Part shown: piece after piece, positions 1 to 5,983 of the stretch
Position numbering within the stretch: position 1 is the first letter of the stretch
Layout of the letters: every line of letters starts with the position of its first letter
Origin: an uncultured Mollicutes bacterium
GTDB lineage: Bacteria; Bacillota_I; Bacilli_A; RF39; UBA660
NCBI GenBank assembly: GCA_900550145.1
Contig: URRF01000035.1
Location: 1-12,076, forward strand
Direction of reading: 5' to 3'
Length of the DNA: 12,076 bases
Program-made: the position numbers and the translations under genes
The notes under the pieces: generated by a model
The model's input: only the letters and a program-made list of their open reading frames with translations
Database searches by the model: none
What the model was told of the DNA's origin: nothing

Positions 1-69
1 ATAATCTGCCAATTGCTTTTGAGTATTGTCAAAATAGGTTCTAATCTCTTTCATTTTTTCATAATTCAT
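1..69 (-). CDS. N-terminal 23 residues of a leftward gene, possible XRE-type DNA-binding regulator
   Basis: The reverse strand reads ATG at 69 followed by 23 open codons to the window edge. A good ribosome binding site (GAGGTGATT) lies just before the ATG. The readable part contains IRTYFDNTQKQLADY, which resembles the first helix of XRE/HTH_3 regulators (pattern lRe..glTQkqLAdyl). That family call rests on a short match and is an inference. The gene diverges from the promoter at 147-155, an arrangement common for regulators in mobile elements. Confidence 0.5.
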   Translation of the reverse strand, partial: MNYEKMKEIRTYFDNTQKQLADY

Positions 70-146
70 AAGAATCACCTCACTATATATAATCTTCTCA
101 TTTTAAAATTAATTATTTAAAAAATATCGGGTTATTACCTAAAATG

Positions 147-155
147 TGATATAAT
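147..155 (+). promoter_or_regulatory. Extended -10 promoter for the broken membrane-protein gene
   Basis: TG-A-TATAAT at 147-155 is a perfect extended -10 element about 35 bases before the ATG at 191. No convincing -35 hexamer is visible, which is usual for extended -10 promoters. Confidence 0.45.
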
Positions 156-342
156 AATTAATAGCTTAAAGAAAGACGGTGCAAATGTAAATGGAAGAAC
201 CAAAAAGAAATGAAAGGGTTCTAATAGTAGGAATATTACTTTTTGTTTTAATTGTATGATTTTTACTAATAGTTTTATATTCAACAAAAAATAAGAATCA
301 AGTTAAGATATATTCCATTAGTGGTGAGAGTGAAAATTTTTA

Positions 343-672
343 TTATAATAATGCTTTGTTTATTTTTAGTTTTATCCATAATTCGCATAAAGTAATATGA
401 GGATTTCTTCTAATTAAATCTTTTATCCATTTTATTTCTTCATCAGTGTGAGCATTTGGGTGTCTAGAGATTGGCCTATGTGATTTATCCATCAAAGATT
501 CAGGTGTGCCATCATACTTTTTATCCCATCTCCACAGAGAGATTCTAGATATGTGATATTTTCTACAAACATAATCAATTGAATTACCATTTCTATAAGT
601 TTCTACTGCATAAATTCTAGTTTTTAATTCATGGGGTAGATATCTTTTATTAATTTGTAATATACTTTTCAT
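343..672 (-). pseudogene. Truncated IS481/IS3-like transposase, N-terminal helix-turn-helix part
   Basis: The 109-residue reading frame begins at ATG 672. It carries the N-terminal helix-turn-helix of DDE integrase-type transposases: LKTRIYAVETYRNGNS, then VCRKYHISRISLWRWDKKYDG, then a linker SHRPISRHPNAHTDEEIKWI. This arrangement is typical of IS481-like and related elements. The frame stops at 343 after LWIKLKINKALL, before any DDE catalytic residue. Full-length members are about three times longer, so the catalytic core is missing. The last few codons overlap the interrupted gene, which places the junction near 358-366. The remnant cannot transpose on its own. Confidence 0.7.
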
Positions 673-815
673 GACTTAAGTCCTTTCTTTAATTGTATTT
701 ATGGTTAACTCAATTATACGACTTAAGTCTTTTTTTATATACAATTTGTTTCACATCAATAGTATAACAACAGGTTGTCGCAAAATGCTTGTACTTTATT
801 ATTGCAATACTTTGC
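358..815 (-). mobile_element. Remnant of an insertion sequence inside the membrane-protein gene
   Basis: This approximately 458-base block separates the two parts of the broken gene and contains the transposase N-terminus plus its upstream region. The octamer AATGCTTT occurs immediately on both sides (350-357 and 816-823) and could be a target duplication. However, removing the block together with one copy does not restore a single reading frame, so boundaries are tentative. No clear terminal inverted repeats were found, as expected if one end is deleted. Confidence 0.4.
673..729 (-). repeat. Two copies of the palindrome GACTTAAGTC upstream of the transposase start
   Basis: The perfect 10-bp palindrome GACTTAAGTC occurs at 673-682, directly before the transposase ATG, and again at 720-729. 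Each copy is followed on the plus strand by a T-rich run. They could be a binding site for the transposase or a regulator, or parts of the element end. The function is not known. Confidence 0.5.
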
Positions 816-1091
816 AATGCTTTATAACAAATTTACATTTACTGAAAATGCTTATGAAGATAATGGAAATGTATTAGGTATTGTATATGATAAAGAAGAT
901 AAAAAACTTGATTCACAATTTGAAAAATTACAATACAATGAAAAATTAGATGTGTTTAGTGAAATTGTCATTAGATATGATAATGAAACTTATTTTAAAG
1001 AAAAAATAACAATTTTATCGTTTGATTCAAAATCAAATGGATATGATATAGCACATTTAATTCAAGAACAGAAAGTTTAATAAATATGATT

Positions 1092-1100
1092 CATACAATA
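1092..1100 (+). promoter_or_regulatory. Sigma-E/sigma-K-like -10 sequence before the recombinase unit
   Basis: CATACAATA matches both the B. subtilis sigma-E -10 consensus (CATACAnT) and the sigma-K -10 consensus (CATAnnnTA) with no mismatch. It lies just after the broken gene and points toward the leader, the small ORF and the recombinase. No matching -35 (ATA for sigma-E, AC for sigma-K) stands at the expected distance, so this is a candidate only. Chance matches are expected about once per strand in a window this AT-rich. Confidence 0.3.
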
Positions 1101-1110
1101 AATAAAATAA

Positions 1111-1260
1111 TAGTAATGTTATGCATTACTAAATTTAAATAAGCAGTTATGCTTAGTAGTGCTATATTTGGCAATGATTAATTTATATCTACACAATGAT
1201 CTTTGAAAAAAATTAATATTTTTTAAGGAGAATTGTGTAGGTGCATTCTCCTTTTTTTAT
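1111..1260 (+). promoter_or_regulatory. Structured leader with a possible terminator/antiterminator switch
   Basis: Three pairings can be read directly. TAGTAATG (1111-1118) pairs with CATTACTA (1124-1131). CTACACAAT (1189-1197) pairs with ATTGTGTAG (1232-1240). AAGGAGAAT (1225-1233) pairs with ATTCTCCTT (1245-1253) and is followed by a T run. The second pairing uses bases of the terminator's 5' arm and loop, so the two compete or form a pseudoknot. That is the usual geometry of an attenuator. Two tiny ORFs (ATG 1117, eight codons; ATG 1174, ten codons) cross these arms and could be leader peptides. It matches no riboswitch family that I recognise. It would control transcription into the small ORF and recombinase. 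Confidence 0.45.
1225..1260 (+). terminator. Rho-independent terminator upstream of the recombinase unit
   Basis: A 9-bp perfect stem (AAGGAGAAT with ATTCTCCTT, loop of 11) is followed by a run of T residues. It stands between any upstream promoter and the small ORF at 1311. Confidence 0.75.
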
Positions 1261-1310
1261 TAATTTTTTTCTTCTAATGTTAATAAACTTAATCAGGAGG
1301 AGAATGTACT

Positions 1311-1517
1311 TTGGACAACAACATTACTTATGAAGTAGTAAAAAAAGAAGTTCAAAAAAAGATAATAAATTATTTATATCAAAATAACGATATTACTATT
1401 AGTGAGTATGAGGCATTAATTTCAAAGTGTGATGAAAAGATAAATAAATTAAATGAACAATTAGAAAAAAATAAAGAAAAATATTCTTATCCAATGAAAG
1501 TTGATATAAGAATATAA
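1311..1517 (+). CDS. Small SHOCT-like protein encoded upstream of the recombinase
   Basis: This is a 68-residue charged, helical protein that starts at TTG 1311. AGGAGGAG at 1295-1302 is its ribosome binding site, with somewhat long spacing. The segment INYLYQNNDITISEYEALISKCDEKI fits the short SHOCT-like pattern (a helix, then 'something-I-t-x-x-E-Y-e-x-i'). Proteins of this kind are often encoded directly before large serine recombinases in mobile elements of Bacillota. The rest (EKINKLNEQLEKNKEKY) looks like a short coiled coil. The stop is 21 bases before the recombinase start, so the two are probably co-transcribed. Its job is not established. A helper or directionality role in recombination is a guess from context. 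Confidence 0.65.
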   Translation: MDNNITYEVVKKEVQKKIINYLYQNNDITISEYEALISKCDEKINKLNEQLEKNKEKYSYPMKVDIRI

Positions 1518-1538
1518 AAATAAATGGAGGTGATTTAA

Positions 1539-3272
1539 GTGGATTTATATGCTATAAGAAATATGCTAGGTCAAGGAAAAAGTATTTATGATTTACCATT
1601 AAGAGTTACATTCTATGCTCGTGTATCAACTGATAGATATGAGCAATTAAACTCATTAGAAAACCAAGTAACATATTTTAGCAATTTTATAAAGGAACAA
1701 GAAAATTGGACTTTTGTAGAGGGATATGTTGATGAAGGTATAAGTGGTACAAGTGTTAAAAAAAGAGAAGACTTTTTAAGAATGGTAGATGATGCCAAGA
1801 AAAAGAAATTTGATTTAATTTTAACAAAAGAAATATCAAGATTTTCAAGAAATACATTGGATAGTATTAAATATACACAAGAATTACTTTCAAATGGTGT
1901 TGGTGTTCATTTTCTAAGTGATAACATTAATACATTTCAACCAGATTCAGAATTAAGACTTACTATAATGTCTTCAATTGCTCAAGAAGAAATAAGAAAA
2001 CTTTCTGAAAGAGTTAGATTTGGATATAAAAGAAGTGTAGAAAAAGGAATAGTTCCAGGCAGTAATAATATTTATGGATATACTAAAAATAAAGGTAAGT
2101 TAGTTATTGATGAGGAACAAGCTAAATTCATTAGACTAATATTTGAAACTTATGTATCAGAAAACATAGGTGTTCATAGATTGGGTTTTAAATTATTTGA
2201 TGAATATGGTGTAACTAATTATTCTGGCAAACCAATTGCAGGCACTGTCATAAAAAACATAATTAGAAATCCCAAATATAAAGGATATTTTTGTGCTCAT
2301 AAAGAAACTACTGTTGACTATCACGATAGAAAAAGAAAACGATTTAAAAGGGATGAATGGATTGTCTATAAGGATAATGAAACTTGTCCTCCAATAGTTT
2401 CAGAAGAATTATGGGATAAAGCAAATGAGATATTAGATGCTAGAAGTAAAAAGCACGATCAGATAAATAAAAATAATAAATATAATAAGTTCCCATTTTC
2501 TGGTTTGATGCATTGCTATTTTGATGGTGCTACATTTGTAAGAGGTACTTACCAAATTGGTAAAGGAGATAGAAGTAGAAGAAGAAAGTTTTGGGCTTGT
2601 AATAATTATAGAATACACGGCAAGAAAAAAACTGAAGGGTGTAATTCTCCTGTACTTTATTATGAAGAACTAGTTGAAGTATGCAAAAAGATATTGAATA
2701 TGATACTTGTTTGTCAAGATGATTTAATAAGTGAAATAAATGATATGATTAGTGATATTAGAACAAAAAAAGATTATAAAAAAGAAATAAAACTGATTGA
2801 TGAAAAATTATTCAAAACAAATAATGAAAAAAAAGAACTTATAATGATGAGAATGAGAAAAGAAATAGACCTAAAAGAATACAACTCTCTTAAAGATGAT
2901 TTAGATAACAAAATTAATTCATTAGAAGAAAATAAAAGAAAACTGATAGAAGAAGAACAAAATGAACAATCTAGTGAAAAAAATTATGAAGATTTTAAAA
3001 AGAAGATAAATGATATGGTTTTAAATGATGATGAAAAGATTTTGGAAATTGCTCAATTATTTTTTGAAGATATAAGAGTAGAGTCAATTAAGGATGATGA
3101 AACGGATCAAAAGGTTATATTACATGCTAAATTAAATGTGTCAAATTCAAAAGATGACACATTTGATTTTAACAAATTTTTGCTGCTTTTCTGTTCACGC
3201 CAGGGATGCTGCCATTGCCATTTCCGTATATGTATCTGGTTCTATAGAGGACTTTGTAAGTGCAATGAATAA
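1539..3272 (+). CDS. Large serine recombinase (integrase/excisionase of the element)
   Basis: The GTG start at 1539 is supported by GGAGGTGA at 1527-1533, and the product has 577 residues. Residues 22-170 form the resolvase catalytic domain: YARVSTD with nucleophile Ser30, DEGISGT, and KEISRFSRN with the conserved arginines. Residues about 178-300 are the recombinase DNA-binding domain. Residues 318-372 resemble the zinc ribbon, but the usual CxxC is only C326 with D329 in the second position; C354 and C368 remain. Residues about 410-480 are coiled coil, followed by a C-terminal part ending FDFNKFLLLF. The last roughly 25 residues, rich in Cys, are dacB DNA read in another frame, and the TAA at 3270 lies inside dacB. 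The gene therefore lies at the right end of the element, next to its attachment site. SpoIVCA of the B. subtilis skin element belongs to the same enzyme class. No terminator separates it from dacB-spmA-spmB. Confidence 0.93.
   Translation: MDLYAIRNMLGQGKSIYDLPLRVTFYARVSTDRYEQLNSLENQVTYFSNFIKEQENWTFVEGYVDEGISGTSVKKREDFLRMVDDAKKKKFDLILTKEISRFSRNTLDSIKYTQELLSNGVGVHFLSDNINTFQPDSELRLTIMSSIAQEEIRKLSERVRFGYKRSVEKGIVPGSNNIYGYTKNKGKLVIDEEQAKFIRLIFETYVSENIGVHRLGFKLFDEYGVTNYSGKPIAGTVIKNIIRNPKYKGYFCAHKETTVDYHDRKRKRFKRDEWIVYKDNETCPPIVSEELWDKANEILDARSKKHDQINKNNKYNKFPFSGLMHCYFDGATFVRGTYQIGKGDRSRRRKFWACNNYRIHGKKKTEGCNSPVLYYEELVEVCKKILNMILVCQDDLISEINDMISDIRTKKDYKKEIKLIDEKLFKTNNEKKELIMMRMRKEIDLKEYNSLKDDLDNKINSLEENKRKLIEEEQNEQSSEKNYEDFKKKINDMVLNDDEKILEIAQLFFEDIRVESIKDDETDQKVILHAKLNVSNSKDDTFDFNKFLLLFCSRQGCCHCHFRICIWFYRGLCKCNE
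3190..3245. other. Right attachment site (attR) region inside dacB
   Basis: The dacB frame becomes recognisable at DAAIAIS (from 3205), which in family members directly follows the SGN active-site motif. Upstream of it the same frame is unrelated sequence. The stretch 3195-3240 is clearly richer in G+C, with codons such as GCC and TCC that are rare in the rest of the gene. This suggests that part of it was brought in with the element and that crossover took place a little to the right. The exact core cannot be fixed without the left junction or an empty site. Confidence 0.5.
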
Positions 3273-3951
3273 AAAAGCAAGTCAAATTGGAATGACGAAT
3301 ACTTATTTTTGTAACCCACATGGATTAGATGAAAAATGCGAAAATATATCTACAGCAAGAGATATGGCATTACTTACTAAATATGCTAATAGTATTCCTT
3401 TATATAAAAAAATAGTTGGTACAAAAAGGCATATAGTAAAAACAAATCTAAAAACATATGATTGGTACAACAAAAACAAATTACTATCTACATATGAATA
3501 TACTACAGGAGGAAAAACCGGTTTTACTGAAAAAGCAAGAAGAACGCTAGTTACAAGTGCTACAAAAGATAATTTAAATTTAATAGTAGTAACACTAAAC
3601 GATCCCAATGATTTTACAACTCATAAAACATTATACGAATATGGATTTAATAATTATAAAAAATATTTAATTTTAGAAAAAAAAGATTTCAAAGTAGAAA
3701 ATGAATATTATAAAGAATTGTATATAAAAAATGATATTTATTATATTTTAAAAAATAATGAAATAAATAATATAAGTGTTAAATACCAACTAAAAAAAAT
3801 ATATAAACCAAAGAATAATGAAATAGTAGGTAAAGTAATTGTTTATTTAGACAAAAAAGAAGTAAGTGAAGAAGATATATTTGTTAAAGTAAAAGAAAAA
3901 ACAAAAAAGAAAGAAAGTATTTTTAAAAGAATACTAAATTTATTTAAATGA
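3205..3951 (+). pseudogene. dacB: 3' part of D-Ala-D-Ala carboxypeptidase (DacB-like, S11 family), split by the element
   Basis: The product would trim the terminal D-alanine from peptidoglycan stem peptides; in Bacillus DacB does this in the spore cortex. The visible protein begins at DAAIAISVYVSGSIEDF, continues through NPHGLDE and reaches the KTG motif (GGKTGFTEKARRTLVTSA; AAA ACC GGT at 3514-3522). It then has the C-terminal beta domain and a basic amphipathic tail (KESIFKRILNLFK) that probably binds the membrane. Missing are the signal peptide, the SxxK nucleophile motif and the SxN motif, which should lie directly upstream of the junction. The frame stays open to an ATG at 3136, but that stretch is recombinase-gene sequence with no ribosome binding site. 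The stop overlaps the spmA start by 4 bp, and the gene order dacB-spmA-spmB matches the B. subtilis operon. The gene is either disrupted or reassembled by excision. Confidence 0.85.
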
Positions 3952-4526
3952 TAAATAAAATATGGTTTTCATTTATATTTGTAGGTATAACATATGGATT
4001 TATAAGTGGTAATATTAGTGCTGTTAACGAAGAAATTATAACAAGTGCAAAAAAGAGCTTAGATATATTTATAAGCATATTCCCTGTTATAGTTTTATGG
4101 CTTGGAATAATGACAATTGCAAGTGATAGTGGATTATTAAATAAAATATCTAATATTCTATATCCAATACTCGGAAAAATATTTAAAGATATACCAAAAA
4201 ATCATGAAAGTTTAGGATATATTTCATCAAATATTGCTGCTAATATCTTAGGACTTGGAAGTGCAGCCACACCATTTGGATTAAAAGCAATGAAATCTCT
4301 TCAAGAACTAAATGATAATAAAGATACCGCATCACATAGTATGATCACATTTCTTCTATTAAATACAAGTGGCTTAACACTCGTACCAACTACAGTAATA
4401 TCCATAAGAATGCTATATAAAAGCATAAATCCAACATCAATAATCACATCCACAATATTAGCAACCCTAATATCCACAATATCAGCAATTATATTAGATA
4501 AAATATTCTATAAGGTGATGAAATGA
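3948..4526 (+). CDS. spmA: Spore maturation protein A
   Basis: This is a 192-residue integral membrane protein with the SpmA signature. It shows an N-terminal membrane helix, a second at about 37-57 (ISIFPVIVLWLGIM), a conserved loop GYISSNIAANILGLGSAATP at 90-109, GLKAM, and SMITFLLLNTSGLTLVPTTV at 131-150. It belongs to the nucleoside-recognition (Gate) membrane family. In Bacillus, SpmA and SpmB are required for full dehydration of the spore core and hence heat resistance. The start overlaps the dacB stop (ATGA at 3948) and has no strong ribosome binding site, so it probably depends on translation of dacB reading through. Because the element separates it from the dacB promoter, expression here must come from the recombinase unit, an unseen internal promoter, or excision. 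Confidence 0.95.
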   Translation: MINKIWFSFIFVGITYGFISGNISAVNEEIITSAKKSLDIFISIFPVIVLWLGIMTIASDSGLLNKISNILYPILGKIFKDIPKNHESLGYISSNIAANILGLGSAATPFGLKAMKSLQELNDNKDTASHSMITFLLLNTSGLTLVPTTVISIRMLYKSINPTSIITSTILATLISTISAIILDKIFYKVMK

Positions 4527-5032
4527 ACAAATATATTTTACCAATAATAATTCTTGCAATAATAATATATGGTTTATCGAAAAAAAATAACATATACGAT
4601 TCTTTTCTTAAGGGATGTAAAGAAGGAATAGAAATAGGCATAAATATATTCCCGTCTTTACTTGCAATAATATTCTCATCTAGAATACTAATAGCAAGTG
4701 GTTTTATAGATTACATTCTAAAAATTATTGGTCCAATACTAGATATATTAAAATTTCCAAAAGAAGTATTTCCTATGGCAGTATTAAGACCCATATCAGG
4801 CAACGCAAGCTTATCTTTAATGATGGAAGTATTTTCTAGATATGGAGTAGATAGTTTCCTAGGACATCTCGCATCAACAATACAAGGATGTACAGATACA
4901 ACTTTATATATTCTATCTCTTTACTTTGGTACTATAGGAATAAAAAAAATAAAATATTCACTCTTTGCAGGACTCCTAGTAGATTTAATAGGAATAATAT
5001 CAAGTATAATTATAGTTAATATATTATTCTAA
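4523..5032 (+). CDS. spmB: Spore maturation protein B
   Basis: This is a 169-residue membrane protein. Diagnostic segments are GCKEGIEIGINIFPSLLAII (31-50), the motif MAVLRPISGNASLSLM at 85-100, and LASTIQGCTDTTLYILSLYFGTIGIKK starting at 116. The length and motifs match SpmB, the partner of SpmA in spore core dehydration. The start overlaps the spmA stop by 4 bp (ATGA at 4523) with AAGGTGAT just upstream. It is the last gene of the operon. Confidence 0.95.
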   Translation: MNKYILPIIILAIIIYGLSKKNNIYDSFLKGCKEGIEIGINIFPSLLAIIFSSRILIASGFIDYILKIIGPILDILKFPKEVFPMAVLRPISGNASLSLMMEVFSRYGVDSFLGHLASTIQGCTDTTLYILSLYFGTIGIKKIKYSLFAGLLVDLIGIISSIIIVNILF

Positions 5033-5236
5033 TTATTAACCATCCATCACTAATTGATTATAGTGAAGATATTTAGTACTACTAGAAGAAATATTAGTTA
5101 TTGATAAAGGATTGCTTTAACAATGAACTTATAAATCATTTTATAATCTATATACCAAAATGATAACTATACTATACTAACAATGTAAATAAAGCAAACT
5201 ATGAAACATTTAGAACTATCACAAAACATTAATACA
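5033..5236. other. Intergenic stretch between spmB and rluB
   Basis: No convincing gene was found. It contains weak AT-rich hairpins: CACTA with TAGTG near 5048-5065, and ATCATTTT (5135-5142) with AAAATGAT (5157-5164). Neither is followed by a clear T run, so a terminator for spmB is not certain. Confidence 0.5.
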
Positions 5237-5245
5237 TGTTATAAT
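5237..5245 (+). promoter_or_regulatory. Extended -10 promoter of rluB
   Basis: TG-T-TATAAT at 5237-5245 lies 17 bases before the ATG, and no good -35 is present. The inverted repeat AACAT (5225-5229) / ATGTT (5236-5240) overlaps the -10 and could be an operator, but this is weak. Confidence 0.6.
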
Positions 5246-5262
5246 TAATTTCGAGGGATATT

Positions 5263-5976
5263 ATGGAAAGATTACAAAAAATAATAAGCGAGAGCGGATA
5301 TACAAGTAGAAGAAAAGCAGAAGAATTAATAAAAAATGGCAAAGTAATGGTTAATGGAAAAATAGTTACAGAACTTGGAACAAAAGCAAACTACAATGAT
5401 GATATATTAGTAGAAGGCAAAAAAATAGAAAAAGAAGAAAAAGAATACTATATATTTAACAAACCAAGAGGTGTAATAACAAGTACAAAAGATGATAAAG
5501 GAAGAAAAGTAGTAACAGATTATTTTGATTCTAATAAAAGATTATTTCCAGTAGGTAGATTAGATTATGATACAACAGGACTTCTTATTGTTACTAATGA
5601 TGGAGAACTTGCAAACCTAATAATGCATCCATCAAATGAAATAGAAAAAGTATATATTGCAAAAATAGATGGAATTATTACAGGAGAAGAAATAAGAACT
5701 ATTAAAAATGGAATAATTTTAGATAATATAAAATGTATTCCAAAAAGAGTAAAGTTAAGAAAAACTGATAAAAAAAATAAAACTTCAATAGTAGAAATTA
5801 TCATAGTAGAAGGTAAAAACCATGAAGTAAAAAGGTTGTTTAGTGCTGTAAACTTAAAAGTTCTTAAATTAAAAAGAGAAAGAGTTGCATTTCTTTCTCT
5901 TGGAAATTTAAAAAGTGGAGAATACAGAAAAATAAACCCAAAAGAAAAAAAAGAGCTATTTAATTTGTTAAAATAG
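5263..5976 (+). CDS. rluB: 23S rRNA pseudouridine synthase, RluB/RsuA family
   Basis: This 237-residue enzyme isomerises a uridine in ribosomal RNA to pseudouridine. Residues 1-60 form the S4 RNA-binding domain (RLQKIISESGYTSRRKAEEL, VMVNGKIV). The catalytic domain follows, with YIFNKPRGVITS at 63-74 and the signature GRLDYDTTGLLIVTNDGEL, in which Asp101 is the expected catalytic residue. HEVKRLF and LKLKRERVAF near the C-terminus are also typical. The length is normal. The start is supported by CGAGGGA at 5252-5258. In B. subtilis rluB also follows dacB-spmA-spmB, so this order is conserved. RluB is the usual name for this locus in Bacilli; the exact target uridine cannot be read from sequence. 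Confidence 0.92.
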   Translation: MERLQKIISESGYTSRRKAEELIKNGKVMVNGKIVTELGTKANYNDDILVEGKKIEKEEKEYYIFNKPRGVITSTKDDKGRKVVTDYFDSNKRLFPVGRLDYDTTGLLIVTNDGELANLIMHPSNEIEKVYIAKIDGIITGEEIRTIKNGIILDNIKCIPKRVKLRKTDKKNKTSIVEIIIVEGKNHEVKRLFSAVNLKVLKLKRERVAFLSLGNLKSGEYRKINPKEKKELFNLLK

Positions 5977-5983
5977 TTCTTTT
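5949..5983. terminator. Two-way terminator between convergent rluB and ferredoxin genes
   Basis: AAAAGAGCTATTT (5949-5961) pairs with AAATAGTTCTTTT (5971-5983) over 13 positions with one G-T pair and a loop of 9. A-rich sequence on the left and T-rich sequence on the right allow termination on both strands. It overlaps the last codons of rluB and just reaches the ferredoxin stop. Confidence 0.75.

Larger units (their letters stand above)
191..1080 (+). pseudogene. Interrupted gene for a small single-pass membrane protein
   Basis: The 5' part starts at ATG 191 and encodes a short charged N-terminus, then a hydrophobic segment (LIVGILLFVLIV, stop, FLLIVLY), then KNKNQVKIYSISGESENFYYNNAL up to about 357. 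The 3' part resumes at about 824-832 (KFTFTENAYEDNG) and runs to TAA 1080, ending in IAHLIQEQKV. The two parts look like one small protein of about 140 residues with an N-terminal membrane anchor and a soluble domain outside the cell. Between them lies a transposase remnant. There is also a TGA at 257-259 in the middle of the membrane segment, where TGG (Trp) would be natural. The family was not recognised. The open frame of the 3' part can be extended to a TTG at 775, but that stretch has no ribosome binding site and no resemblance to the gene. Confidence 0.55.
1..3204. mobile_element. Right-hand part of an integrated element in dacB
   Basis: A large serine recombinase at the extreme right end, reading into a host gene that lacks its 5' half, defines this edge. 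The left end lies outside the window, so the size and type (prophage, integrative element or small excisable island) are unknown. Visible cargo is a possible regulator, a broken membrane-protein gene and an IS remnant. The right edge is placed at the last base before clear dacB homology (GAT at 3205) and may be off by tens of bases. Confidence 0.7.

Noticed and set aside
257..259. TGA in a membrane helix where Trp would fit, suggesting TGA is read as Trp
   Set aside because: TGA serves as the stop in the dacB/spmA and spmA/spmB ATGA overlaps, and Trp elsewhere is TGG. The gene is already broken by an insertion, so a nonsense mutation is the simpler explanation.
775..816. TTG at 775 as the start of a separate 101-residue protein
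   Set aside because: No ribosome binding site precedes it, and the first residues come from the IS remnant. The rest fits better as the 3' half of the interrupted gene.
3136..3204. Apparent N-terminal extension of the carboxypeptidase from ATG 3136
   Set aside because: There is no ribosome binding site, the residues are recombinase-gene DNA in another frame, and they do not resemble any Dac protein.
5033..5236. Possible small RNA or hairpin array between spmB and rluB
   Set aside because: The hairpins are short and AT-rich, with no promoter or terminator to define a transcript.
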